From assembly GCA_963761005.1 (NCBI GenBank), contig CAVXFK010000021.1:52644-116643 (forward strand): a DNA stretch of 64,000 nucleotides, in the 5' to 3' direction. Under the pieces are notes generated by a model. The model was given only the letters and a program-made list of their open reading frames with translations, ran no database searches and was not told where the DNA came from. The stretch comes from DASWJZ01 sp963761005 (GTDB taxonomy: Bacteria > Pseudomonadota > Alphaproteobacteria > Rhizobiales > Afifellaceae). Both the position numbers and the translations under genes were made by a program. This document shows positions 63,359 to 64,000 of the stretch, in pieces. The first letter of the stretch is position 1. Each line of letters opens with the position of its first letter.

Positions 63359-64000
63359 ACTCCGGCGGCAAGATTGGCTGCGGCGACAACGCTGTCAAGC
63401 GTTCGCTCCAGCGTGATCGCAGGGAGGACACGCGGCACGGAGCCGGCAGGAAATCGCATCGTCCCGGCCCCCGCCGGGATCCGGCTTCAGTCAGCCGCCG
63501 AAAATTAGAGTCAATCTTCAAGGCCGGATTCCGCGATAACTAAAGTTTTCGGGCGAGGCTCTCCTCCGTTTGCAGCCCACGCGCGAAATGTGGGGAGGCC
63601 ACCCGTGTTTCGGATGCTTCGGCTCGTCTTGGCGCTGGGTCGTGGATTGCCGGTTTCGCCGGCACGACGAGCGCTGGCGACAACGCATGGTCGATCGTCC
63701 AGGCGTCTTGGACAAATCTGGATCGAGGCCGGATGGGGCGGAACGCATTCTCCCTGGGTGATACGCGGACGATCGAGCCTGGCACCACGCTCGGCACGAG
63801 CGCCAGCGGCCGCATTCTCCTGCGGCGCGGGCGAGGAGACGATGGTCGTCGGGCCCGAACACGATCATGCAGGTTCCGCGTGGCTCGAGCCGGCTCTACA
63901 CGACGGTGATCGAGCTGGATGGGCGAGATCGAGTTCGATGTCGAGAAGCGTAACGTCAGGCATTTTGCCGTCAGACCTCTTATCTCGCGGCGGTCGTGAA
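63359..64000. other. Right-end region without a recognised gene
   Basis: About 640 bases follow tRNA-Gly. Short frames on both strands show no motif or ribosome site. Near the end a plus-strand reading MQVPRGSSRLYTTVIELD, then with one base dropped GEIEFDVEKRNVRHFAVRP, looks protein-like and ends in TGA at 63997-63999. It is too short and too uncertain to call. Confidence 0.35.

Overview
The window reads as a high-GC chromosomal segment of an alphaproteobacterium, most probably a member of the Hyphomicrobiales (Rhizobiales). The evidence is the block murA - DUF2948 - hisD - UPF0262 - low-Mr phosphatase - maf - yacG - tRNA-Phe, the FCD/GntR, DeoR and LacI regulated ABC operons, a DUF1127 peptide and Bradyrhizobium-like palindromic intergenic repeats. 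No 16S gene is present, so genus and species cannot be fixed.

Layout. 1-2082: end of a HAD phosphatase gene, a pterin dehydratase gene, and folK/folP. 2661-12105: a signalling cluster with an EAL-domain response regulator, a protein of three receivers, a histidine kinase with a degenerate receiver and a GGDEF-like tail, a lone receiver, and a ~1435-residue membrane hybrid kinase. 12567-16615: VOC protein, lipoprotein, aldo/keto reductase, PPK2, secreted protein. 16696-22752: divergent GntR regulator and a PotABCD-type ABC operon ending in an Asp/Glu/hydantoin racemase, then a decayed acetyltransferase. 23503-32068: tRNA-Phe, a second secreted protein of the same domain family, an RND exporter and the housekeeping block up to murA.

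32243-56075 is the central finding. A family 2 glycosyltransferase gene is cut in two: its first 496 codons end at 33731 and its last 152 codons resume at 55617. Joining the halves across a shared GGGCT restores one open frame of 648 codons. The 21,886 bp between them is an accessory island. It holds a DeoR-controlled locus (class I aldolase-like protein, ADP-dependent sugar kinase family protein, binding protein and two permeases without an ATPase), a mobile-DNA scar (two accessory genes and a resolvase remnant), a LacI-controlled xyloside locus (oxidoreductase, isomerase-like TIM barrel, ABC transporter, SDR, GH31 alpha-xylosidase), mgtC, a MITE-like inverted repeat and a gene truncated at the right junction.

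56098-63358: a three-gene operon of a TIR-domain protein, a polytopic membrane protein and an alpha/beta hydrolase, which is a candidate uncharacterised (possibly defence) system. Two potassium/cation transporter genes (CPA antiporter and kup) and tRNA-Gly(CCC) follow.

Sequence quality. At least twelve single-base indels break otherwise well-conserved genes. Four of them are the same event, an extra base inside GANTC giving GANTTC or its complement. GANTC is the CcrM methylation site of Alphaproteobacteria, so these breaks look more like systematic read or consensus errors than real pseudogenes.
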